Shown here in pieces: positions 1-10,085 of a stretch of DNA of 64,000 nt. The notes under the pieces were generated by a model. The model was not told the origin of the DNA, did not search any database, and worked only from the letters and a program-made list of their open reading frames with translations. This DNA is from Heliocidaris erythrogramma (lineage: Eukaryota > Echinodermata > Echinoidea > Camarodonta > Echinometridae). The stretch covers positions 25,761,761-25,825,760 of the forward strand of contig CM046857.1 of NCBI GenBank assembly GCA_025617745.1. Reading direction: 5' to 3'. Made by a program: the position numbers and the translations under genes. Each line of letters starts with the position of its first letter. Positions within the stretch are counted from its first letter, which is position 1.

Positions 1-224
1 TCAAGCCCGAACGAGCTTACGATTTCAGGACGGGAGCCTTTGAAGACGGCGAGTCGAGCGAAAAATCCGTGTGCGCATGCGCGACTTCGAGTATCTCTCT
101 CCGTCCTGTTTGATTTCAGGACGGTTCTCGGGCGAAATAACGTCCGGTTTAAAGTGGGGACGGGAAGCCGTATTGTTGTTGTTTAACTGGGCGTGAACAC
201 TGTGCAGTGCATCCCCGTCCACTT

Positions 225-1485
225 TTACGTAACTGATCGAAAAACAAGACTCTCCCGTCCTGTTACTCTCCCGTCCCGTTTCGTAAACTCCCTATTTTCT
301 AGACTTGATAAAACTCCAAACAATTTCGGGTTATGTTTTAAGCTTTTACACAAATCATTCTTTAAAAAAGACACATAGTTAGATTTAATTTTCTTCTTTA
401 CTTCTCTCCTTAATTGTCGATACCTTTCCCAGTGAGATTCTTTACGTGACTTTTTAGCTATGTTAAACATTCTATTTCGTTTTCTAATCATTTTTTTTTA
501 CATCCTTATTTATCCATTGAACATTAGATCCTTTTGTCACATTGCCATATGGGATATTTGCATCGCAAATCTTCATCACAACATGTTTCCACGATTGCCA
601 GTGGTGTTCTACATCATATGCATTGTTTTCATCTAGTAATGTAGCATCTTTTAAATCATTATGAAACTGTTCTAAATTGCCTTTGGAATAAAAGTATATT
701 TTTCTCTTCTTAGATTCGTTTTTAATTATGTAACAAACCAATGTAAATCTTATTGCCTCATGATCACTTATACCGGGAAATGAATCGACATTACTCACAT
801 GTGATGGGCGAGTTGAAAATATCAAATCTAATATATTGCTTGTCGATTCAGTAATCCTAGTTGGTTGACATACATGTTGATAAAGAAAGTTATTATCAAT
901 TATCGAAATAAAAGAGTTTGTAAGTTCAGAGTTATCCGATGTTACATGGTATCCATCGGACCATCGTAAATTCGGTAAGTTAAAATCACCTGTTAAAACA
1001 ACATTGTGCAACTTTTTGCCATTATTGGATATTAGGGACATAGATTTATTTAACTGATATAAAATATCTAACTTACTACTTGGAGGCCTGTAAAACACGC
1101 CTAAAAATAGAGATTTATAGTTTTTACATAGCAATTCACACCAAATTATTTCACATTCGGATTCAAGGTCTGGTCTGTGGAGTACAGTTAAATCATTACG
1201 ATAAGCTATAAGAACACCACCTCCATGTCTATTCCTGTCCCTCCTTATTACTTTAAAATCTTCAGGAAATATCTCTGTAGATAAAATTTCATGACATAAG
1301 TGTGTTTCAGTAATGAAAAATATGTGTGGTTTTTCACATTGTACAATAGTTCTTATTTCATCAATCTTATTTACAACACTTCTAGCATTTAAATATATGC
1401 ATTTCAGTGTATTAACATCTTTACAATCATTATTATTAACTTTTAAAGGTACATGTGTATTCTTATACTTTTCTTTACTTCTAGG
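225..1485 (-). pseudogene. Non-LTR retrotransposon endonuclease plus linker (element A)
   Basis: Read on the minus strand, one frame stays open from about 1485 to 484. It shows the order of an apurinic-type (EEP) endonuclease of a CR1/L2-like LINE: an opening 'YLNARSVVNKIDE' motif, then 'HGGGVLIAY', 'FYRPPSS' near 1090, 'GDFNLPNLRW' near 970 and the catalytic 'SDHEAI' motif near 750. The frame stops at 484 and the linker towards the reverse transcriptase continues in another frame (225-491, with 'KHNPKLFG'). No reverse transcriptase core follows within the window, so this is a truncated copy. In a full element this domain nicks target DNA to prime reverse transcription. Clade assignment within CR1/L2/Daphne is uncertain. 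Confidence 0.85.
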
Positions 1486-2476
1486 GCTATTCTGCTTTTA
1501 CCATTTACTTTATTTTGGGGTTGATTCTTTTGGATAAAAGGGGCATGTTTATTACAGAGTTCAGTAAAGGAAGTGCTAAAAGCATAGTATGCCATATTTA
1601 CATCATCACAGTCATATATGTTTGAACATTTGAGGTTTGAATGGTTGAATTTCTGAAGGTCATACTTTTTGTAACATCTAAACATTGATTTCATTCCCGT
1701 GGATTGACTGTTTGTAAAGATGTCTTTGAAAAATGTAACAACTGGAAAGTGATCTGATAAATCACTTTCTACTGTCCCTGGATGAGTCTCAAACACGTTT
1801 AGGTTTGTATAAATATGATCTAATAATGACGCAGTACCATTTGCCACTCTGGTTGGGGATTCTATCATCTGAGCTAAGCCTAAACATTGCATAGCTGTTC
1901 CAAATTCCTGTGCTCTTTCATCTGTACATAATGCATTTATATTGAATCACCTAACAAAATGCATTTATGCTTGTCCACTTTGATATTCTCAAGTACACCC
2001 AGAATACTATCTTGGAAAACTGTTATATCTGTATTGGGCTTTCTATAAACAACCATTTTCTGACTTTCACATGTATCAACTTCTAACCAAATAGATTCGG
2101 CATGAGAAACATCATATCTAACACTACGTATTCGTAGGAAGAACGAATGTATACCCCAACTCCTCCTCCTCTTAATTTGTTAATTATCTCGACATTTAAC
2201 CTCCAACATATATCCTTTCACATTCAAGTCAGACTTGTGCGATACATTCCAAACTTCTGACAAGCCAATTATATCAAATTTCATTTTGATGCAATTTTCA
2301 TACAATAACCTTAATGCCTCAATATTCTTAGTGAGGGATCTAATATTGACATATGGGAAACATTTAAAGATTTTTCTGTATCAGATTCAAGGACAGAATG
2401 AAAGTCGTTTGGAGACAATATATAGGAATGAGACAAAGAATCAATCATTGAAGGAGAATGTTAGAATCATGTAACA
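1485..2476 (-). pseudogene. Non-LTR retrotransposon endonuclease (element B), broken
   Basis: A second endonuclease-like reading lies directly upstream (in the minus sense) of element A. It runs through several frames. The start has 'FPYVNIRSLTKNIEALR' near 2350, then 'FDIIGLSEVWN', 'MVVYRKPN' near 2045, a frameshift close to 1945 beside 'CILLGDS', and then an open stretch (1443-1892) with 'IESPTRVANGTASLLDHIY' and 'SDLSDHFPVV'. A stop is also present near 2175. It follows the ORF1 at 2498-3127 in the order expected for one element, so ORF1 and this domain probably belong together. The sequence passes abruptly into element A near 1450-1490. Confidence 0.8.
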
Positions 2477-2497
2477 AAACAGTGTGAAAAGGACAAA

Positions 2498-3127
2498 TTA
2501 TTCCAAAAAATAGAGCTTGAACTTCTTGTAGTCGATGTTATCAAAGCCAACATCAAAAAAGCCATCCGGTGATGAGATCGTCTTCGTCTCATCATTTGTC
2601 ATTTTACATAAAATGTTACCAAACTTGGTTGAAACTTCCTTTACTCTCGAAGATTCTTTGGCTGTCATAAGGACAGGGTACCTCATGGTCGTTAGATCTT
2701 CGTTGATGTAAGCATGCTTGTATCCCTCCTCTTTTTTCAAGGTGTACCGAACATTGTATAATGCATCTCTTTGCCTCCTCCTAACGAACCGAACGACAGT
2801 TTGGCGAACTTTGCCCTCCGCTTTCTTGCCTAGTCGATGGCATGAAGATATCTCTCTTGCCTCTAGATTCACTCCAACTTTCGCTGCCACCTCACAGGCT
2901 TTAGTGGCAAGCTGATCCTCCGTTTCACGTGTTTCCCCCTCTGACTCTGGAATGCCGCTTATCCTTAAATTTTCCCACCTTGCAGTCTGCTCCAGCTCAT
3001 CCGACTTGTACTGCAAACGCAGAAGATGTGGATTAATTTCTTCCCTTACTGCGGTGAGACATACCTCAATATTTAGATTGATGAAGAAGCCCCTCTGCTC
3101 CTGTTTTTGAGGACCCGCAGCTGCCAT
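2498..3127 (-). CDS. LINE ORF1 protein (nucleic-acid-binding, RRM-like type)
   Basis: An intact 209-residue frame. An N-terminal amphipathic stretch is followed by 'WENLRISGIPESEGE' (residues about 50-65), 'SSCHRLGKK' (about 95-103), 'VRFVRRRQRDALYNVR' (about 112-127) and 'HAYINEDLT' (about 138-146). This order is seen in ORF1 proteins of CR1/L1-like retrotransposons, which form ribonucleoprotein particles with element RNA. Only 22 bases separate its stop from the endonuclease reading of element B, consistent with one bicistronic element. It lacks a long coiled coil upstream, so it may be 5' truncated. It is transposon-derived, not a host gene. Confidence 0.8.
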   Translation of the reverse strand: MAAAGPQKQEQRGFFINLNIEVCLTAVREEINPHLLRLQYKSDELEQTARWENLRISGIPESEGETRETEDQLATKACEVAAKVGVNLEAREISSCHRLGKKAEGKVRQTVVRFVRRRQRDALYNVRYTLKKEEGYKHAYINEDLTTMRYPVLMTAKESSRVKEVSTKFGNILCKMTNDETKTISSPDGFFDVGFDNIDYKKFKLYFLE

Positions 3128-3188
3128 TCTTTGCAGACAAAGAAAGTTACAGCAATGGACAGTAAGATGAAATTAGAAGCTGACAGTG

Positions 3189-3306
3189 CTGTAGTTGACC
3201 CCATCCCATCCGAGTCCGAGTCTGAGTCCGAGTCCGAGTCCGAGTCCAAGTCCTCGCATCTGAGTCCCGAGTCCTGGACATCCGATGCGGAGTCCGAATC
3301 CTAGTC
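3189..3306. repeat. GAGTCC hexamer tract
   Basis: Imperfect tandem GAGTCC/GAGTCT units, clearest at 3212-3250, which give a Ser-Glu repeat in one frame. A related GAGTC-rich stretch recurs at 6520-6605. It is a simple repeat and not evidence of coding. Confidence 0.85.
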
Positions 3307-3705
3307 CTGATGGGAACATCTTAAATTGCAATTTGTTTTACATCACATTATTTGTATTATGATAAATGCCTTACTGTGAACTCTCTTAACATAAATAGTT
3401 TCTGGTTCATTGAAAACTTCCATTATTTTGTCAGAGAATTTAGTTTATTGTAAATTTTCTTAGTAAGAATGCGGACAATTATAAAGGCTTGCTCACAAAT
3501 GAGTGATTTGTCGCCGTGGAGTTTAGTTCAGTAAGATTTCCAGCTATTAAAACTAAAACTTCTGACAGAAGGTAAGACAAATGAATTGGAAATGTTGAGA
3601 TAAATGTCTATGGTTAGATTTTCGATGATGGTTTGGTGTACTGGTGCAATTTCAGAAGTTTGATTGACCAAAATACTAAACAAGCGAACATGCACTCCTT
3701 TTACG

Positions 3706-3895
3706 CCAATTCTGTGCTAATAAGCGATTTCGTAATTAGGATTTGCGCATGAGCAGATAAAGGTCATTTGACATAAACTGGCATGTTCGTTTGAAATTCA
3801 CTGAGATAAGCATCGACTGTGTAATGATTATTCATATATTAATTTAATTATACTTTTCATTAAATCAACTGAAAAGCAACAAAGTGTTCATTGAT
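3706..3895 (+). repeat. 190 bp direct repeat, copy outside the TIR element
   Basis: Nearly identical to 4157-4348 (only a few base differences). It contains 'AAGCGATTTCGTAATTAGGA'. The copy here lies outside the TIR element that begins at 3955, while the second copy lies inside it. A partial inverted match occurs at about 4545-4600. Confidence 0.85.
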
Positions 3896-3954
3896 GGTTC
3901 ATATGTGAACAAGCCTTATCAGGCCAAGTATTTTGCATGTATCCACAGTTGTTA

Positions 3955-5481
3955 CACTCTAAAAAGTGAAGTGCTGAAAAACGAGTGCTAATTGGAAGTT
4001 TGCACTTGACATGCTATTTCTAACACCTCACGTGCCATTTGCGTCTGGGAGATGATAAGGTGCAGAAAATTGAGTGCTAAAAGTAAGTGCTGAATGATAG
4101 GACGCTCGTTTTACACTTCAAGTGCTGACCAACGTCCCGTGATTTTAGCACCTGCACAATTCTGTGCTAAAAAGCGATTTCGTAATTAGGATTTGCGCAT
4201 GAGCAGATAAAGGTCATTTGACATCAACTGGCATGTTCGTTTGAAATTCACTGAGATAAGCATCGACTGTGTAATGATTATTCATATATTCATTTAATTA
4301 TACTTTTCATTAAATCAACTGAAAAGCAACAAAGTGTTCATTGATGGTTGGTATTTGACAGTCTGCCAAATGATAGCCAACTTGCAAACAATGCGCTTTC
4401 CCAAGTGTTCATTGACGTGCTATTCTAGTCACCTGGTCTACGATGTCTTTCTTTCATAGAGTTTGAATTTTGTAGGTTGCTATGTTGGCAAGCTTACGTA
4501 TTATCTTTCTTTGAAAAGATGCCTATCCAAATGAACAAAGGGAAAGGTCATTTGCGAAAAGTTGCTCATGAGCCAATTACGAAATCGCTTATTACGCAGC
4601 TGTAGTGCAAGAGCCATCAGCTGCTGCACAGGCATGGCGTGGTAAGTAAATATTTAAGATATTAAATTTAGAACGACTGTAATTTTATGCGAATAAAGGT
4701 ATCAAATAATATGATATTTACATTAATCTTTGTGGTGGTGGATATGAAACATGATGAAAAGCAATGAAGGGGAAATGCCATGTTTCAGCATGTGTGCTGT
4801 GGCCCACCGTCTACGGTTCGCGTTGTCGTTGACATGAAAATTGTTGATCATGCGGGGTCAACCAGGCATGGGGCGCGATCGACCGCGCCGGCCGGGCCTG
4901 GGAAGTTTGGAAGGCGGTGTGTGTGCTTCTTTTCGTCACGATTGTGGATTGCCGAAATGGAACAATTAAATCTCCGAAATTGCCGCTTGTTGGTGTGAAG
5001 TAATTCTCAGATGATTAAATCCACATGCCATGCCATGGTTTTAGTCCAAATCATCTATGTATACAACCAGTTCATATCAATCTAAAAATAAAATCTAGAC
5101 CTTAGTGTAGGGCTGTTTAAGAGACTAGAAGGGTGAGTTTTCAGCACTACAGGTGTAATTTTGTGCATACTGTTTGTGTGTGTTATTTAGCACTCTATTG
5201 GGTGCAAAAGTGTTAGCACTAGTAGTGCCGTTTTGGGGGCTCTAAAATGGGTTATTTAATGCACTAGAAGTGTCGTTTTGGGGAGCTGCATGCGTCTAAT
5301 AGCACCAGAAGTGTAAAAAAGCTTACACTTAAAGTGTTAAAGTAGCACTTGGACTGGTGTTGAATTATAGCACTTGCACAAGTGCTACTTTAGCACAATT
5401 TGTGCAGTACCTATGCGTGCCCTTACAGGTGCTGCCTCAAAATATTGAGGTGCTAAAAATAGCACTTCATTTTTTAGAGTG
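3955..5481. mobile_element. TIR element of about 1.5 kb, no transposase seen
   Basis: The left end reads CACTCTAAAAAGTGAAGTGC and the right end is its inverse complement with one mismatch. Both ends sit next to a TA dinucleotide (3953-3954 and 5482-5483), which suggests a TA target duplication of the Tc1/mariner type. The interior is rich in short 'GTGCTAAAA' and 'AGCACTT' motifs in both orientations (3960-4160 and 5100-5460). It also contains the 190 bp repeat at 4157-4348. No credible transposase frame is present, so it is a non-autonomous element. Superfamily placement rests only on the TA and the ends. Confidence 0.7.
4157..4348 (+). repeat. 190 bp direct repeat, copy inside the TIR element
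   Basis: Second copy of the 3706-3895 sequence, starting at 'attctgtgctaa' and ending at 'gttcattgatggtt'. The high similarity shows a recent relationship between element interior and flank. Confidence 0.85.
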
Positions 5482-5483
5482 TA

Positions 5484-7020
5484 TAGAGAGTTGACTGTAT
5501 TGTTTATGTGAAACCTCAATGAAGAAAATGTACACAAATTATTTGTTCATTTCAAAGGCCTGTATTTGTTTTTCTATCAACATATTATCATCTATCAACG
5601 TATTAATTACAAGTAAACAAAACACAACGCCATAAAGGAAGACACGTACTCCAATCACAATAAATGCTAAAGTTACCTCAATGGTCAACTCTCAATCGCG
5701 GCGCCGCTAAGGGGCGATTGCATGTTCACAATTCTATAACATAACTTTGCCACAAGGTGGCGGTATAGCTGGGGAAACATGTATTATATATCAATCCATC
5801 TCCAAATGGTTAATACCAATTTCAATACTGGTCTGTGTCATACGTGTATAACGAGAGTATAGCCCCCCCCCCCCCCCCCCCCCCCCCCCCTCGGAGGTCG
5901 ATGGGACCGCATGCGTGTTTCCAAAATCTCCGGTAAAGGGGTACTTTTTGGGCGACACAATCCGGCCCGTGAATTGTAAAAAAGGGGGTGTTTTTTATCT
6001 TTCACCCGGAGATTTCATTAAAAAAGGGGGTATTTTTCTTTCTCTCTCTCTCTCGCTCTCTCTCTTTCGACACATGAGAAATTTAAAAAAAAGGGGGGGG
6101 GGGGGTTATGAAATATCTTGAAAAATTGATCAAATCCCAGGATCAAATTCCTGAAATTCCTGCTAGTTTTGATAGCTCATTCTTGGGAGGGGGATTGGTG
6201 TCTGTCCTGAGATATGGGGTTGGAATGAGAGGTCACCTGAGATAGGGGGGTGCTTTCAAAGGGAGGGAACGAGCATACGCGTACCCTAAATAATACTGAG
6301 TGGGGGGGGGGGGGGGCGGGGAGTATAGGAGCATAAAACAACTAATCTTAACGTCTATTTGGGCACATTCTTGTACGGTTAAGGCAATCGATGTTAAGTT
6401 CATGTTCCAAATACCGCTCAATCGAGCAAAGTGATAGAAAATATCGGGGTTTTTGCGTGCCCTGCATGGGGTAATTTTTTTATAGCGAAAATTAAAAGCG
6501 GAAAACGGACAAAAATACCGAGCCCGAGTCACGAGTCACCCGACTCCGAGTCCTGAGAAATAGGTACTCGAGACCGGTCTCGAGTCTGAGTCCGGACTTC
6601 GAGAGTGTAAGTGACGATATAGCTAAATCCCAAAATATCTTAGTGGACACCGTACAAAAGCCGAGTTGTGAGACCATAGCATAGTTGGTACTGTGTAAGA
6701 TGCAAGCGGTTCAACCTGCAATTTAATATAAGACAAAAAATAATAAATCATCTTGAATGAACTGTCATGTAAAAATTAAATGCAGGCTTGTTCACAGTAC
6801 ATGTACAAACATGTGTATCAATTAAATATAAGCTTGACCAGCTTCACCTCAAATAATATCCTTGTTTGCATAAATTTGCATAACATCAATAATTCCTTCG
6901 CAATAAAAATAAACATTGTCCTTTTCTATTAATTTGTCATTAACTCTTTAACCCAACATCTATGCATGAATCATTCAAATAGCCTGATACAGTAAATGTT
7001 TATGCTTAAGCTTAACTGTA
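5484..7020. other. Low-complexity, G-rich and CT-rich stretch, no gene
   Basis: Contains a C tract at 5863-5892, degenerate 'AAAGGGGGTATTTTT' motifs (about 5930-6035), a CT/TC run at 6031-6066, G tracts near 6090-6106 and 6302-6316, and a GAGTC-rich stretch at 6520-6605. From 6700 to 7020 it is plain AT-rich sequence. I see no coding signal on either strand. Confidence 0.7.
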
Positions 7021-7026
7021 AATATA

Positions 7027-7262
7027 CACTATGAACACGATGACAAAGAGAGCGGACAATTTATGCAGCTCCTCATTCTACCCTCCACACTAGCTCTAGT
7101 AGACAAAAGGACATCCCTTCACTGCTATTATGTGACACCTGTTCTACATATGTCTACAGGATAGCAATGAATGGATGTTCTTTTGTTAACCAGTGCAATT
7201 GTGAAGGGTACAATGAGGAGCTGCATAAATTGTCCGCTTCTTTGTTCGTCATGTTCATAGTG
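7027..7262. mobile_element. Fold-back (hairpin) MITE-like element
   Basis: The two halves are inverse complements over almost the whole 236 bp. Arms begin with CACTATGAACA and share 'GCGGACAATTTATGCAGCTC' at 7051-7070 and inverted at 7218-7237. The pairing continues to a short loop near 7140-7150. Both ends abut 'ATA', which may be the target duplication. No protein is encoded. Confidence 0.75.
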
Positions 7263-7269
7263 ATAGTAC

Positions 7270-8230
7270 TCAAATGTCCTTTCATGAAGTGGTTATAAAA
7301 GAATACCAAGCAAACCCAAACTTGACTCAGTGTACCCTTTCTTTGAATGACCTAATTATATATGCATCAGTTACTAGATAGAGCTACAGTGCATGTACAA
7401 CCAACATACTTGTGTGCACATTCCTTATTGTCAATTTCATCACTTTCTCATACCAGTCTCATTATTTCTTTCTTTATAACTGATAAAACGTCCATTACAA
7501 ACAAACTAGCTTATAACTTGTAAATTGTCCAGTATAACAACTGGCTCATAAGTATTAATTTTCACATACATTACGTTCATCTTTATACGCAATTTCCTTA
7601 TCATCTTGGTTAACGTAAGGTACATACACTATAGCACGTGAACTGAGTGTCCAATACAAATCATCATAAGCTCAGATGTTTCTGCTGAAAATACAAGAGT
7701 TTAACTTAATATCATTCGACATCATCAACATATAAGTGATATCAGACTTCAAAGTTTTGTAACATCTTATTATTTTATACTTACTTATTTTATACATACA
7801 AAAAAGTACAAATTATCGGTGCATCCACAAGATGACGTCTTGAAAAGACACGTGTGTCTATGAGCAGCAAAATTACAGGGCTCCCTCTATCCACAAATGT
7901 AATACACTGTACACGGCTTCTCGCCTCTGATGTCATTTGTTATCTAAGCAAATCAAATTATGGGTAAAATATATGTTCGACCCTGGTCTAGAATAAATGA
8001 ATATTCATAACCATCTACAGAGAGTCCTACAGCACTGGTAATTTTGTTAGTATACATGTATCTGTTATCAAATTGGGCATTATTTTACTCTTCAAAGACC
8101 CTGAAAACATAATTTATGTGAAATATTATAGTGAAAGAGATGGGACAGAACGCTGTTGTTGTTTTATGTTCATTTATGCGATTACAAGAAAGATATAGAG
8201 CTGGAAAAAAGAAACTTCGACTATAGGTTC
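7270..8230. other. AT-rich intergenic sequence, nothing recognised
   Basis: Ordinary AT-rich DNA without long open frames, tandem repeats or clear inverted repeats that I could find. Confidence 0.5.
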
Positions 8231-8239
8231 ACAGCCGCG

Positions 8240-8780
8240 TAGCCAGGATTTCATTTTAGGGGGTGCGGTTGAGCACGCGAATCGTGCTCCCCAAGGGGGG
8301 TGGGTGCAGGGAGGGGGGAGTTTCCCCCTTCCCGCGCGAAGCGCGAAAGCTTTGACATTTGAGCAAATTCGAGAGAAAGATAACGGCTCGTAGCACCTTT
8401 TTTAGGCGGAAAGTTAGTTGGACGCTCTAACTACTAATTATTTGGGTGCAATACTGCACTCAATGTAATAACGGGGGGGGGGGGCGCACAGGGATCGAGG
8501 GGAGTTTCTTCCTTCCGGCGCGATCAGCGCGAAAGCTTTGACCTTCTGGCAAATATGAAAGAAAGATGACGGCTCGTGTTGCACCTTTTTCAGGCGAAAA
8601 GTTAGTTCGATGCCCTGACTGCTTTTCAATTATTTGAACGCGATACAGCACTGTATTTAACAGCGGTGGACGCGCAGGGAGGGGGGGGGGGGAATATCCC
8701 CTTCCCGCTTTGCCGTTTTAGCAAATTTGGATAGAAAGATAACGGCTCGTAGCAACTTTTTTTGGGGGGGGGCGTGCCTG
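8240..8780. repeat. About 185 bp tandem repeat, three units, G-rich
   Basis: Three diverged units share 'CGCGAAAGCTTTGAC', 'AGATAACGGCTCGTAGCA' and a G run followed by 'TTTCCCCCTTCCCGC'. Units begin near 8310, 8495 and 8685, and the third is truncated. The stretch starts with 'gccgcgtagccaggattt'. Minus-strand frames at 8438-8651 are by-products of the repeat. Confidence 0.75.
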
Positions 8781-9099
8781 TAGGTTCATGTCTTATTTTC
8801 ATTTAAAGAATTATGTTCTGGGCAGAACCCTCTGGTTTTTCATGATTAATATAGATATTCAGAAGAAACCAAGCAGAAAGCTAGCTGTGGTTTCTCAATG
8901 TTCCTTAGGTATACCTCAGTCATACCAATGAGACAGACAGCAGAGCGACAGGACACCGAATAATTATAAGAATGCATTACCCCCGAATTGCCAAGCATCA
9001 GTCGGTTTGGATTCGGTTTGGCAGTGTGACTCGGGTATATTTATTAGTAGGTTAGTCACTCAGCACAGGCGCCGCGGAACGTCTTGGAAAGTGGAGAGG

Positions 9100-9210
9100 C
9101 TTAGTGGGGGGGGGGGGGGGGGGGGCTGCGTGTATATTTTTGCACTGCCATACGTTTGCACGTGTTTACTGAAAAAAGTGAGGGGGCTGCAGCCCCCCCC
9201 CCCCCCCGGT
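9100..9210. repeat. Paired G and C homopolymer tracts
   Basis: A G run of about 23 bases (about 9104-9125) and a C run of about 15 bases (about 9192-9207) lie about 70 bases apart and could pair as a hairpin. A GT microsatellite follows at about 9709-9727, just upstream of the transporter exon 1. Confidence 0.8.
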
Positions 9211-9778
9211 TCCGCGGTCCCTGCAGTATGTGCATGTATATAGGCCTTCTGCAACGGAACAGTGCAAATTAATCCTTGCATACAGTACATTCTGTTACTA
9301 ATATGCCTACACAATGGCAACCGACTCTCCATACCACTAGCTCCTGTACCACGGAAGTTTCTACCTATGACAACTAGATTTTTTTTTCTTTGTTTGGAAT
9401 TTTCATAATTCATTTCCCGGTCCCAAATACGCAGACGCTATTGATTAAATATTCTACACAGGTACGTAATAATAATTATATGATAATTACCATCTCATTT
9501 CTGCGCATTCAAAACGGATCATACAACTATTTTATCATCCCTATATAATTGGTACTCGTGCGGATCAATATAGGGCTTCACATATTCTCTCTTTTCCCGC
9601 ATGAGTAATGCAGTCCAGTCAACGTCAATTCATGGAGCTACGAGTCCATTTATCCAGAACTGGCCAAATTATTTGGGGAAGTCAGCTAGTCATTTACATT
9701 TTTAGATTGTGTGTGTGTGTGTGTGTGAATAGGATCTTTGCAGGGTGTTTTATCAACAGCTTTTAGAATCGATTTATC

Positions 9779-10085
9779 ATGCTTATACCGTGTTTGTGCT
9801 TCTTAGATTCCTTGATCAGCACGTTACCGGTGCAGTATTACCCTTCATCACTGTGCAAGCAAACGCAAGATTTTAAATATCCGAAAATGAAGTGTTGTCG
9901 TTTGGGAATAGTTCAGTCTCCTTGTTTCCCTATTGTCCTGCTAACTTTCATGGCATGCTGTTCCATGGTTGGACTTATAAAAGCCATGGGTGTGTTGTTC
10001 GGCGATATCTCAAAGTCAATACGAATGAATTCGACAGATCTGGGCACCACACTTGGCCTCTTTTATGCAGGAGGATTGGTCATGG
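9779..10085 (+). CDS. Transporter coding exon 1 (helix 1 and start of helix 2)
   Basis: The first ATG is at 9779, with an in-frame stop just upstream (TAG near 9764). An alternative Met lies at codon 37 (9887), directly before 'KCCRLGIVQSPCFP' and helix 1. Because SLC16 N-termini are usually short, the second Met is a reasonable start too. The exon ends after 'GGLVM' at a GTAAGT donor (10086), leaving one base of the next codon. A further upstream exon (possible acceptor 'tttgcag' ending near 9741) cannot be excluded. Confidence 0.8.

Noticed and set aside
4780-4998. 72-codon frame starting MFQHVCCGPPS
   Set aside because: Lies inside the TIR element, has no motif, and is no longer than expected by chance in GC-rich sequence.
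8438-8651. Overlapping 63-codon minus frames
   Set aside because: Two frames of the same G-rich tandem repeat, with no independent support.
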